From a virus, in IMG/VR virus record IMGVR_UViG_3300030102_001148, positions 1-20,063 of that record: a stretch of 20,063 bases of DNA; one strand, written 5' to 3'. The position numbers and the translations under genes are program-made. The notes below the pieces were generated by a model. The model did no database searches. It worked only from the letters and a program-made list of their open reading frames with translations, and had not been told where the DNA came from. How positions within the stretch are numbered: the first letter of the stretch is position 1; each line of letters begins with the position of its first letter. This document shows, in pieces, positions 12,504 through 20,063 of this stretch.

Positions 12504-13391
12504 TTAAGCCTCCTTCACGTGTTTCGCGTATTCCTCGAGTGGAACACCGAGTTTTTTAGCGATAGCCACTTGACTCTGGGTCAAACGAACTGTCTTGCGC
12601 CCGGTTTTTGCATTTCTGCTAGCAGGAGCAACGGTCTGGGCGGGTTTCCGTTGTCCTGATCTCTGACCCTCAAACTTATGAGGGAACTCGTTCCGAATGC
12701 GAGAGTCTATCTCAGCATAATAATCCTCTGAAGCAGGGTCATAACCCTCTTCTTCGATCAGTTTACGATGAATTGAGAATGCTGTAAAGGTCATCGCCTC
12801 ATCTTTTCCGAACCACTCGTTATCTGACGCCCATTTTTGAGCGCGAGGGTCAGGTGCGACTTGAGCTTGTTGCTCTGCTTGCGGAACCTGTGGTTCGTTA
12901 AGCGTAACCTCGGTAACCGCTTCTTGCTCTTTCTTTAAGCGCATTTCGTCCCGTGCAAGACGGTCGTTTTCTACAGCTAACCGAGAAACCAGTTCCTGCG
13001 CATCAGCAAGGGCTTCTGAATCACCCTCCTCATACGCTAACTTTACAGCACGTTTTGCTTCAGCAAGCTCACTTTTTACACGACCCGCTGACTCGGTCAT
13101 AAACGCAGCAGTGCTTTCGCTATAGTTTTTGTTAAGCTGCTCATTTTCTTCTTTGAGCTTTTTAGCAAACTCTAATGCTGCTTGTTCGCGACGCTCCGCT
13201 TCTCGCATTTTATACGTTAAGCGGTCAATACGCTTTTTTACGCCTTCCGAATACTGTTCATGCTCATCATCTGAAGCGGCTGCTTGCTCAGGGGCCTCTT
13301 GTTGCTCCTCTTCAGCGCCTTCTTCCTCAACTTCAATTTCAAGGTTTTCGGCCTCTTCTGCGACCTCTTCTCGCTCTTTAACGTCAGACAT
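12504..13391 (-). CDS. Putative capsid scaffolding protein
   Basis: The 295-residue protein has the profile of phage scaffolds: a very acidic N-terminus (1-50, Glu-rich), a long coiled-coil region (about 50-160, rich in Glu, Lys, Arg and Ala heptads), a Gln/Pro linker (165-183) and a compact segment at 186-232 (QKWASDNEWFGKDEAM, AFSIHRKLIEEEGYDP). The basic C-terminus, KTVRLTQSQVAIAKKLGVPL then EEYAKHVKEA, resembles the helix-turn-helix by which scaffolds bind the major capsid protein. It has no cysteine. The position between portal/chaperone and capsid genes is canonical. A TTTAGGAGG ribosome site contains the stop codon of the co-chaperonin. The scaffold assignment is inferred from architecture and context; no protease motif is seen. 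Confidence 0.8.
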   Translation of the reverse strand: MSDVKEREEVAEEAENLEIEVEEEGAEEEQQEAPEQAAASDDEHEQYSEGVKKRIDRLTYKMREAERREQAALEFAKKLKEENEQLNKNYSESTAAFMTESAGRVKSELAEAKRAVKLAYEEGDSEALADAQELVSRLAVENDRLARDEMRLKKEQEAVTEVTLNEPQVPQAEQQAQVAPDPRAQKWASDNEWFGKDEAMTFTAFSIHRKLIEEEGYDPASEDYYAEIDSRIRNEFPHKFEGQRSGQRKPAQTVAPASRNAKTGRKTVRLTQSQVAIAKKLGVPLEEYAKHVKEA

Positions 13392-13399
13392 AATGCCTC

Positions 13400-13876
13400 C
13401 TAAACTGCAATAATATCGCGGGGATCATCTATAACCGCGAGGATTTCATCGTCATTTAACAACCGAGGCTCTGCGCCATCGATCTTAAAACGAGAACCAG
13501 CGTAACGACCGAACATTACCCAGTCGCCTTGTTTACACCACGCACCATCAGGGAACTTACCCTCATCCTTGTACGCATCCGGCCCCAAGCTAACAACGTA
13601 ACCAACGTTCGTTGCTAACTGATTCCGCTCCCGCGTTTCGTCGGAAAGGATAATACCACCCTTAGTGGACTCAGGTAGAGTATATGGAAGAATAAGGACA
13701 CGCCAGCCAGTCGGCTTCGGAAGACGTTCTAATGCAGAACGTGAGTCATCCGTTTGCTCATCTGATAAAGCAAAAGTAGCAGGATTTAACAAATCTTTTT
13801 TCTTTTGCGATTCCGCATCTTTAGCGGCTCGGCGTTCCTCTATTACATGGTCAGGAACGTATAACCGTTTAGTCAT
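13400..13876 (-). CDS. GroES-like co-chaperonin with N-terminal extension
   Basis: The 158-residue protein carries a Cpn10 domain from about residue 52 to 152, against about 97 residues for bacterial GroES. Visible features are the barrel start LPKPTGWRVLILPY, a mobile loop LPESTKGGIILSDET (67-81) with the hydrophobic triplet IIL that would dock into GroEL, NVGYVVSLGPDAY, the strand GDWVMFGRYAGSRFKIDG, and the closing LLNDDEILAVIDD. The first 50 residues are a charged, helical-looking extension (IEERRAAKDAESQKKKDLL) not found in GroES. Phage T4 gp31 is the precedent: it replaces host GroES to let GroEL fold the capsid protein. The place between portal and scaffold suggests the same use here. 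The ATG lies eight bases inside the preceding gene. Confidence 0.9.
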   Translation of the reverse strand: MTKRLYVPDHVIEERRAAKDAESQKKKDLLNPATFALSDEQTDDSRSALERLPKPTGWRVLILPYTLPESTKGGIILSDETRERNQLATNVGYVVSLGPDAYKDEGKFPDGAWCKQGDWVMFGRYAGSRFKIDGAEPRLLNDDEILAVIDDPRDIIAV

Positions 13877-14060
13877 CGTCGGCAGTCTCCATACGCTTAC
13901 GCGTTTCTCTTAGGATTTGTTCTATATCGCCAAGAGCAGAAACTCGGCCCATATAATGTTGGTAGTCCTCCATAGAAGACACACCATTCGACATTAGCGT
14001 TTCGCTAATTTCTGCTTGTCGTTTCTCGATTTTTTCTAGCAAATAGCTAATTATGTCCAC
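13869..14060 (-). CDS. Small coiled-coil protein, GTG start
   Basis: The 63-residue protein reads MDIISYLLEKIEKRQAEISE, TLMSNGVSSMEDYQHYMGRV, SALGDIEQILRETRKRMETA and ends DDD. It is almost all helical: two heptad-like helices joined by NGVSSMEDYQHYMG, which implies a helical hairpin or dimer. The start is GTG, whose first G is also the last base of the TAG of the gene before it (TAGTG), and its end overlaps the co-chaperonin start by eight bases; coupled translation is likely. I recall similar sequences beside portal or co-chaperonin genes in marine phages, without known function. A helper in head assembly is a guess from its place. Confidence 0.7.
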   Translation of the reverse strand: MDIISYLLEKIEKRQAEISETLMSNGVSSMEDYQHYMGRVSALGDIEQILRETRKRMETADDD

Positions 14061-14431
14061 TAGAAAGTGCCTTTAAAATCCGTACCTTTAATTGCGATGC
14101 CGCCGCCTTTACAACGGTTAGCAGCTAAAACCTCATCGCCCTGATAGCTTCCGCGACCTCGACCACCACCTTTAGCTCGCTTTACACCAGCCCCTGCTAA
14201 TTTATCAGCATAAGTGATCTTATCTTTCGGTTCCGCCAACGCAGCAAATTTCTTTTGTTTATCTGTCATCTCAGAACCGCCCCCCGAACGCTTTCTAACA
14301 GGAGGTTTTTTGACTCCAGCGTCTTTACGGCCCATAGCTTCGGCTAGATCAAACTCTAAAATTTGGAGCATATCAGGATCAGTTGTATTTTTGATTTGCT
14401 CTATCAAATCTTTTACACGTGTATTAGCCAT
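14060..14431 (-). CDS. Small basic protein with TDKQKKFAALAEPKDKITYADK motif
   Basis: The 123-residue protein has two parts. Residues 1-35 form an acidic-amphipathic helix (VKDLIEQIKNTTDPDMLQIL). After a basic linker (40-53), the segment MTDKQKKFAALAEPKDKITY (55-74) leads into ADKLAGAGVKRAKGGGRGRG, and the end is ANRCKGGGIAIKGTDFKGTF. I recall both the KKFAALAxPxDKIT(Y/F)ADK block and the C-terminal GGGIA..GT.FKG tail from many small marine phage proteins, usually between portal and capsid genes; no function is assigned. A ribosome site AGAGGTAA is formed by the end of the portal gene, three bases before its start. The Gly/Arg region could bind nucleic acid. A head-assembly or virion-internal role is an inference. 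Confidence 0.72.
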   Translation of the reverse strand: MANTRVKDLIEQIKNTTDPDMLQILEFDLAEAMGRKDAGVKKPPVRKRSGGGSEMTDKQKKFAALAEPKDKITYADKLAGAGVKRAKGGGRGRGSYQGDEVLAANRCKGGGIAIKGTDFKGTF

Positions 14432-14433
14432 AA

Positions 14434-16794
14434 TTACCTCTTTGTCGCTAAGGTGACATTTGCTCGAAGTGCAGCGATATCTTCGTCGGAAGAAATTTCT
14501 GCCTTTTTAAGCTCACCGTCCTGTTGAAGTTTAGCCGCATCAAGCTGGTTACGCGCTTGATCAGCCATTGCTTTACGCTGGACTTCTTGCTGTTGGATCT
14601 GCAGCTCTTGTTGTTTAAGCTGTACGATTGGATCAAACTGACCTGTTCCTGCCGCTTGCTGAGCCATTTGTGCAATCTCCGCTGTTGCTTGGGCGGTAGC
14701 TTGAGCAAGCATCGCCTCTTGCTCAGGAGGTAATACTTGACCTTCTGCCGGGAGCGGGAAGCCAAGAATCTGCTCGACTTGTTGGCGATACTTCATCGCT
14801 AAATGCTCTTGCATATGCGCCATAAGCGACTGCATAGCCATAGCGTTCTTTTGAACATTCGGATCTTGTAAAAACGCACTATGCGTAGCAACGTGCGCAT
14901 CATGGTTTTGCGACTCAAACGCTTTTAGGGACTTACTCATAAGAGCGTCCATATTTTCACTAACCGGGTCTTTTGGAGCCGCTTCGTCTTTCGGCGGCAA
15001 GATCTTATCGACGTTTTGAATATTTAACGCTAAATACATCCGGCGATAGGCTTCGTGTAGGTCATGAAGCTGCGGCGCAGATTGCGCTAATTGTAACTGC
15101 GTTTGAGCTAACGTAACACGCTGACTCATACTAAACATCGCCGGATCGCTTACCGGTACAATATCAATACGATCATCGAAATCGTCTGTTTTTGCGCTTG
15201 CACCTACATCGCCGGGTATCTGATAAGGATACTCAGGCGGCAGGTAATTTTTAATGACGTTTGCTAAAATGCGTAGTTCTTGGCGCTGGGCGTAATGTAA
15301 GCGTTTATGGATTGCGCTAAGAACTTTTGTTCCCTGTTCCAACAGCGCAACAGTAGTGCCAACTGGGTTAGCTTGACTACCCTCACCGATATTCATATCC
15401 GTGACGGACGCAAAACGCCGACCGCTATCAACAAGAACGCCTAGCATTTGGAGGAGTGTGCCAGACGGTTCTTTATACGGTAGCGGCATAATTGCCTCGC
15501 GGATCGACGAACCGGGTGCGTCAACGTCACGGAACTCTCCCGGCTGGAGCGGTAAATCTTCGTCACGGACTCGTAAGCCACGCGCCTTAAAACCAGCCGG
15601 TAAATTAGCTAACGTACCAGCATCAATTAACTGGCGTAAAATTGAGGTAGCAGACTTCGTTAAGCCACCAATCATATGGATTAAACCAAAACCATAAAAA
15701 CCTAAGCCCGGTAAAAACTTATAGTGAGTAAAATACCGAACCTTTGACTTCTTAGCGTCGTCCTGTTCATAATTTCTACGAATAGCTAATATTTCAGCCG
15801 TTTCTTCGTGAATTGTTACGATATAAGGAACCGCGATTCCAGTTTCTTCGCCGTCGTCGTCTTTTTCTTCAAAACCCGGTAAATCTAGGTCGACGTGCAT
15901 TTCTAACAGCGTTACAGAATCGCTAGCCTGTACGCTACGGCGAAAACCAGTTAAATCTTGAACTTTATCTTTTGCATCGTCGATTTCTGCGCCTTCATCC
16001 GCAAATAATTCCGTATCGCGGTAAAAACCAGAAACTTGGAGCTTACGAACATCGTTCAAGTTCATATTAATGACATGCGTAAAACGCGGCGTCGTTTCTA
16101 AACTTGACTCGGTGTACGAAACAACTAAATCATCCGGCATGACAAACTTGCTAACCGGACGATTTAGTGTTTGATCAAAATATGTCTTTTTAAAAGCCGA
16201 ACCAGCAAGTGGTAGGTAGAACAACATTTGATCCAGTTCCGGATCAAACTCTTCCATGACATCTAAAACCATAAAATTCATATAGTTTCGGACGCGCTCA
16301 GCTTGTTCTACTATTTCCGGCGTTTCGTTCCCGATGATGCGCGTTTGCGTGGGGCCACCGGGCGGGAGGAGTTCTTTGTACGCACCCGCTTGGAATTGGG
16401 TCGCGCTTTCGGCGATGAGCGGGTGGTAGACGCCGGTTGCGCCTCTGAACGGTTCTTCCCTGTCATCGGTTTTAATTCCGAGGAGGTCGAGGCCGTTCGT
16501 ATATTGGTCAAGCCAGTCTTGACGCGATTCCAAATCGTCTTTATATGACGATAAAAGTTCTGTAACAAGCTCATCTAAGTCTCCTTCATCTATATTTTCT
16601 GCTAAATTAGCGTAAAAGTCGGAGTCTTCGCGAGTATCGTCCTCTACATAGCCAACTATAGCACTACCGTCTTCTAACATGACGGTATCGTCCGAGGCAA
16701 ACAGCGGCATTTGCTCTTCTTCAGTCGTTTCGATTTCAACTTCCGCTTCTTCCGGAGTTGCCATCAGCTGTGTAATCGACTTTTCAACCGCCAT
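14434..16794 (-). CDS. Portal protein (P22/SU10-like)
   Basis: This 786-residue protein is the largest in the window and has the plan of long podovirus portals. An acidic N-terminus (1-75) precedes the clip/wing part with DLESRQDWLDQYTNGLDLLG (87-106), ATGVYHPLIAESATQFQAGA (119-138), FDPELDQMLFYLPLAGSAFK (183-202) and KTYFD. The stem and crown regions follow, including GLGFYGFGLIHMIGGLTKSA and TDMNIGEGSQANPVGTT. The last 200 or so residues are a Gln/Ala-rich helical tail (QQEVQRKAMADQARNQLDAA), as expected for a C-terminal barrel or tunnel reaching into the capsid. Twelve copies would form the DNA gate at one capsid vertex and bind the terminase and adaptor. The start has a GAGG site that overlaps the terminase stop, ten bases apart. 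Confidence 0.9.
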   Translation of the reverse strand: MAVEKSITQLMATPEEAEVEIETTEEEQMPLFASDDTVMLEDGSAIVGYVEDDTREDSDFYANLAENIDEGDLDELVTELLSSYKDDLESRQDWLDQYTNGLDLLGIKTDDREEPFRGATGVYHPLIAESATQFQAGAYKELLPPGGPTQTRIIGNETPEIVEQAERVRNYMNFMVLDVMEEFDPELDQMLFYLPLAGSAFKKTYFDQTLNRPVSKFVMPDDLVVSYTESSLETTPRFTHVINMNLNDVRKLQVSGFYRDTELFADEGAEIDDAKDKVQDLTGFRRSVQASDSVTLLEMHVDLDLPGFEEKDDDGEETGIAVPYIVTIHEETAEILAIRRNYEQDDAKKSKVRYFTHYKFLPGLGFYGFGLIHMIGGLTKSATSILRQLIDAGTLANLPAGFKARGLRVRDEDLPLQPGEFRDVDAPGSSIREAIMPLPYKEPSGTLLQMLGVLVDSGRRFASVTDMNIGEGSQANPVGTTVALLEQGTKVLSAIHKRLHYAQRQELRILANVIKNYLPPEYPYQIPGDVGASAKTDDFDDRIDIVPVSDPAMFSMSQRVTLAQTQLQLAQSAPQLHDLHEAYRRMYLALNIQNVDKILPPKDEAAPKDPVSENMDALMSKSLKAFESQNHDAHVATHSAFLQDPNVQKNAMAMQSLMAHMQEHLAMKYRQQVEQILGFPLPAEGQVLPPEQEAMLAQATAQATAEIAQMAQQAAGTGQFDPIVQLKQQELQIQQQEVQRKAMADQARNQLDAAKLQQDGELKKAEISSDEDIAALRANVTLATKR

Positions 16795-16804
16795 AGCTCA
16801 TACC

Positions 16805-18283
16805 TCAATAGTAAACAAACTTTTTTAGTTTGTATTCTAACTCGTCGTCTTCATAATCTGTCGGCTGGCGGATAAACCCACCTTGCCTAAAGCGTAATAG
16901 GGCTTGTGTCGTGGAATCAACCAAATCGTCGTGTTCTCCGTGGGGGAACTCGCACAGTTCTTCGATAAGCTGTTCTGCGAAGCGCGTTTCTGGAACCCAG
17001 ACCAATCCGGACTCAAAAATGGGTGAAACAGCGTTAGCGCGAGCAATCTTATCGTTCCCTCTGTTTGGCGAATAATTCTGCACGGGAATACCCATGGCTC
17101 GTAATTCTTGCGTCAAGGGTAAACCAGACGCTTTTGACTCGATAATAACTGAATCAGGATCCCAGTGTATATAACTTTCGTAAGCAACCTGTTTTAGCTC
17201 CGGAAAATCATAGCGATCTTTGATCGAATCAAGCAAAATTATGTTGTATTGGTCGGTTTCTTCGTTACGGAAGACGCCCCAAGTCGTAATCGCGCTAAAA
17301 TCAGCGGTTTGTGACTTCAAAAACGCCGTATCGTAGCTTTGGATGATATATTCAGGCGTTGGCGGGGCTACTTTATCCCAAATATTGATCCATTCGCGCT
17401 GAATTATCGCGCCTTCACCGCCTGTAGGCTCCTGCATCCACTGCGCAGCCCATTTTTGGTGCGGCAAAGAGGCTCGAATACCTTCTAATTCTTCAATTTT
17501 CCAAAATTCTGGCCAACAAGGCGCACCAGACGGCATAATTGCAGGAAATTCTATAACTTCCCACTGGTCAGCTTTCGGATCCATGGCCTGTGCCTTTAAT
17601 AATTGGCCTGTAAGATCCTTTTTTGACCACCTAGTCATAACTAAAATGATAGTTCCGCCCGGTTGTAGACGCTGCCGGGGGCCAGATGTATACCATTCGT
17701 AGGCCATATCCATGGCCGTTTCGCTCATCGCGTCTTGTTCCGAGTGCGGGTCGTCAATAATAAGAACATCAGCACCACGACCAGTGATCGCACCTCCGAC
17801 ACCAGACGCAAAATACTCTCCGCCCTTCGATGTCTCCCATCGTCCTGCAGCCTTGGAATCCGCTCGCAATGAAACATCGCTAAAAACTTTCTTGTAATCG
17901 TCCGTATCTACGAGGTCACGAATTTTTCTACCAAAACGTACCGCTAGTTCGCCGGTATGCGTTGCCTGAATGATCTTTAGATCAGGTTTAAGGCCCAAGA
18001 GCCAAGATGGAAGAAAATAGGACGACATTTCTGACTTCGAATGTCGTGGCCCCATATTAATAATTACGCGCTTTAATTCACCACGCGCAATACGATTAAA
18101 CGTCTGGGACATTTTACGATGGTGCGCACCCTCAATAAACGAAGGCCACATCGTTTTGACATAAGTTAAAAAGTCCTCGCGCGATTGTTTACGGACCTCA
18201 CGCTGCTTTAGCTCTTCGGCGATAACAAACGCAAGTTCAGCTTTTTCGCGGGGTAGATGAGAAAAGTCAGCGTTATCGAGCAC
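16805..18283 (-). CDS. terL: Terminase large subunit (packaging ATPase/nuclease)
   Basis: The 492-residue protein has the two-domain plan of TerL. The ATPase has a deviant Walker A, GPRHSKSE (78-85), a Walker B ending VLIIDDPH (173-180) with D177/D178, and the coupling motif VMTRWSKKDLTG (215-226). The nuclease is RNase H-like, with D318 in QSYDTAF, E382 in VIIESKASG, and D452/D453 and D456 in HDDLVDS. The enzyme pumps DNA into the prohead through the portal and cuts concatemers. The start is GTG at 18283, overlapping the previous gene by 11 bases; the terminal SHLPREKAELAFVIAEELK supports it. No small terminase gene is visible; it may lie beyond the right edge. The length and all motifs are complete, so the gene is intact. 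Confidence 0.95.
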   Translation of the reverse strand: MLDNADFSHLPREKAELAFVIAEELKQREVRKQSREDFLTYVKTMWPSFIEGAHHRKMSQTFNRIARGELKRVIINMGPRHSKSEMSSYFLPSWLLGLKPDLKIIQATHTGELAVRFGRKIRDLVDTDDYKKVFSDVSLRADSKAAGRWETSKGGEYFASGVGGAITGRGADVLIIDDPHSEQDAMSETAMDMAYEWYTSGPRQRLQPGGTIILVMTRWSKKDLTGQLLKAQAMDPKADQWEVIEFPAIMPSGAPCWPEFWKIEELEGIRASLPHQKWAAQWMQEPTGGEGAIIQREWINIWDKVAPPTPEYIIQSYDTAFLKSQTADFSAITTWGVFRNEETDQYNIILLDSIKDRYDFPELKQVAYESYIHWDPDSVIIESKASGLPLTQELRAMGIPVQNYSPNRGNDKIARANAVSPIFESGLVWVPETRFAEQLIEELCEFPHGEHDDLVDSTTQALLRFRQGGFIRQPTDYEDDELEYKLKKFVYY

Positions 18284-19592
18284 TCTTTAACGCCTTCATC
18301 ATATTATCTGCATTAGTAAACGCGCCTTCATAAACGTCGATTGTGCTTATGTCAGAGTACTCACCTTGAAGTAATGCATCATACCAAAGTTCTGCTACTG
18401 GGGTATCGGGGTTTTCGTCTAATCTTTTTCGAGCTGCTTCTTTAGCTTCTTTTCCTGTCAAGTCCATAGGTATAGAGTCGTCACCAGGATTCCAGTTTGG
18501 ATTACTAACTGTAAAACTATCGTCAGGAGTTTCGTCTATTAATTTTCTAAAAGTATCAGTACCTTCTTTATGAACCATTTCTAATGCTTCGCGAACCGTC
18601 ATATCTGGGTTTGCTTGAATAAAACTATCTGCAATTAACTCTTCTAAAAGCTCCATATGGTCTGAACGGTTCATATCGTCAGGAATATTGGTTTCGCCAA
18701 ATTTCCCAGCCTTGTCGTAATCATACTTAAATGCAGTATGCGTTTCAGGCGTTTTCCCTGATGTAGGAAGGCTAGATAATTTAGTGTCTAGATCAAGATC
18801 TCTACCATCGTATTTTGCTGACCTTAAATATTTTGGGATAGTCGTATCAACTTGTTCAAGTTTTGGTGCTCGACGTCTAATGGCGTCTTCTAAATTACTT
18901 AAAAATATATAATTTTGAGTTAGCTTTTCTTCAGCATCTATTGAATCCAGCGTTCTCCGTGGAAAGGGCTGACCTGTTAAATAATTAATAACGGGCGAAC
19001 CATCTGGACTCGTTTCAGGGGTAATAAAAGAATTATCATAAACTTTAGATAATTTATCTCTTACAAAAGGTATCTTATCTAAGATATTAGACCCTGTAAT
19101 ATTCGGTACAGCTTTTGCTACTTTTGAAGCTGCGCCCATCGGTACCTCAGCAATGCCCTTTGCTACAGCTGTCGTTGCAACAGGTAACGCCGCTAATCCT
19201 TTTACAACAGCTCGTCGCTGCAAATCAGGATTATCCGGTACATCCGCTTTTGGTAAAACTTTCTTTCCAGCTTTAACTGCAAGGCCCAAAGGTCCAAGAC
19301 CCTCGAGCGCACTTAACCCGACTATACCAGCCCCGAGACCTTTACCAACTAAATCGTCAGAGCGCTGGTACATCCGCGCTCCTTCTTGACCGCCGAATAT
19401 AGCCCCCGCCGGAGTAAAATCAGCAATACCCATAGAACCAAGCATCGTTGGCGAACTTTCGTCGCCAAAAATATCTCGCGCTAAATCATAAGATCGGTAA
19501 TTATCCATACCGAACTTATCGCGTAAAAGATTTGCTACATACTGGGTAGAACGTTCCCGAAACGTCGGATTATATGCGCGTAATTCGGCCAT
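18273..19592 (-). CDS. Large unknown protein upstream of terminase, with internal twin-arginine-like motif
   Basis: The 439-residue protein starts MAELRAYNPTFRERSTQYVA and contains MGIADFTPAGAIFGGQEGAR (54-73), an opening I recall from marine phage proteins of unknown function encoded near the terminase. Two hydrophobic Gly/Ala stretches follow (82-108 and 128-150). The second is preceded by QRRAVVKG (125-132), resembling the core of a twin-arginine signal, but it lies 125 residues from the N-terminus. The rest (190-439) is charged, soluble-looking and rich in Asp/Glu/Pro, with no catalytic motif I recognise. It starts one base after the preceding stop with only a weak ribosome site. It could be an internal virion protein ejected with DNA, or a membrane-interacting accessory factor. 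Confidence 0.7.
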   Translation of the reverse strand: MAELRAYNPTFRERSTQYVANLLRDKFGMDNYRSYDLARDIFGDESSPTMLGSMGIADFTPAGAIFGGQEGARMYQRSDDLVGKGLGAGIVGLSALEGLGPLGLAVKAGKKVLPKADVPDNPDLQRRAVVKGLAALPVATTAVAKGIAEVPMGAASKVAKAVPNITGSNILDKIPFVRDKLSKVYDNSFITPETSPDGSPVINYLTGQPFPRRTLDSIDAEEKLTQNYIFLSNLEDAIRRRAPKLEQVDTTIPKYLRSAKYDGRDLDLDTKLSSLPTSGKTPETHTAFKYDYDKAGKFGETNIPDDMNRSDHMELLEELIADSFIQANPDMTVREALEMVHKEGTDTFRKLIDETPDDSFTVSNPNWNPGDDSIPMDLTGKEAKEAARKRLDENPDTPVAELWYDALLQGEYSDISTIDVYEGAFTNADNMMKALKSAR

Positions 19593-19593
19593 A

Positions 19594-20063
19594 CTACACC
19601 GTTACGTTAAAGTTCTGACGCGGGTCCATATTTTGGGAAAATAAATTACCGATACCTAAATCTTGTAACGGCATCTGATAATTAAACTGAATACTCTTAT
19701 CTTCGCCTAGCGGGTCAATTCTTAATTCATACTGGCCCTTCCCTATATCGCCTTTGACGGAAGGACCACCCTCTCTTATCATACTACCAAGACGGTTTAA
19801 CGCATTAGGGTCAAAAAAATTATTTTGTAAAGCGTCTAAACCTGCTGTTTGAACTATTCCCGGAATATTTTCAATCGGTACACCTTCCGTAGGTACACCA
19901 GTAATACCACCTTTTATTTGCTGCTCACCAGCCTTTACCGCGTTACCCCGATTAATAATTTCATCAGCCTTATTAGAAACTTTATCTAAGAGCCTTGAAC
20001 CTTGGTCGATTAAAAAATCAGTCTGACCGCCAGTAAGCATATCTAAAATACCACCGCGTAATG
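19594..20063 (-). CDS. Unknown protein, probably 5'-truncated by the window edge
   Basis: The frame has ATG at 20040, giving 148 residues (MLTGGQTDFLIDQGSRLLDK...), but it stays open to the right edge through codons reading LRGGILD, so the true start may lie outside. A GGTGG about ten bases before the ATG could serve as a weak ribosome site, so neither start is settled. The visible protein has a helical N-part (KVSNKADEIINRGNAVKAGE), a Gly/Pro/Ile segment (GGITGVPTEGVPIENIPGIV), and a C-part with GQYELRIDPLGEDKSIQFNY and NFNVTV. No family is recognised. It lies two bases before the 439-residue unknown, so the two probably belong to one functional unit. Confidence 0.6.
   Translation of the reverse strand, partial: LRGGILDMLTGGQTDFLIDQGSRLLDKVSNKADEIINRGNAVKAGEQQIKGGITGVPTEGVPIENIPGIVQTAGLDALQNNFFDPNALNRLGSMIREGGPSVKGDIGKGQYELRIDPLGEDKSIQFNYQMPLQDLGIGNLFSQNMDPRQNFNVTV

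Overview
This window is the structural (late) half of a tailed double-stranded DNA bacteriophage. Every supported gene lies on the minus strand, so the biological reading order runs from right to left. Packing is extremely tight: 31 genes, no spacer above about 110 bases, and nine stop/start junctions of the TAATG, TGATG or TAGTG type. Many of the small proteins are of kinds I recall from marine phages (cyanophages, pelagiphages and uncultured ocean viruses). A marine Caudoviricetes phage is therefore likely; the host cannot be named from the window. A long P22/SU10-like portal, two connector-type proteins and the absence of any sheath, tail-tube or tape-measure gene favour a short-tailed (podovirus-like) virion. 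This is an inference, because tail genes could lie outside the window.

Right end, 20063-16805: an open-ended hypothetical gene, a 439-residue unknown with an internal twin-arginine-like motif, and the large terminase. 16794-10513: the head cassette, with portal, two small unknowns, a phage-encoded GroES-like co-chaperonin, a probable scaffold, a conserved unknown, a probable capsid accessory protein and the Mu gpT-like major capsid protein. The major capsid gene is followed by a clear rho-independent terminator at 10464-10492. The only other non-coding stretch sits beside it and contains a C(UUCG)G hairpin.

10402-7586: two probable structural proteins, then a run of very small genes, six of them extremely rich in Lys/Arg. 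One (9080-9364) has 32 Lys/Arg in 94 residues and no acidic residue. Inside this run is an unlisted 52-residue gene (8922-9080) with a coiled-coil-like head and one membrane segment. Its TAATG junction also fixes the start of the next gene.

7584-4653: neck and connector genes, including an SU10-type adaptor and a gp4-like connector. One of these proteins looks like a former zinc-ribbon protein that has lost all its cysteines.

4653-1: the receptor-binding cassette. It holds a short fibre-like protein and a 570-residue fibre with A-B-B-A-B-A internal repeats and a C-terminal S74 self-cleaving chaperone. A polyglycine adhesin-like protein, a 2-oxoglutarate/Fe(II) oxygenase and the start of a conserved marine phage protein follow. 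The fibre and the short fibre-like protein share a 96-residue block at about 86 percent identity, so this cassette has been shaped by internal duplication.

The genes together describe head assembly (terminase, portal, scaffold and capsid, with a co-chaperonin probably serving capsid folding), a set of basic proteins that might be packaged with or bind DNA, a neck, and a rapidly evolving adsorption apparatus. No tRNA, CRISPR array, integrase, insertion sequence or plus-strand gene was found.
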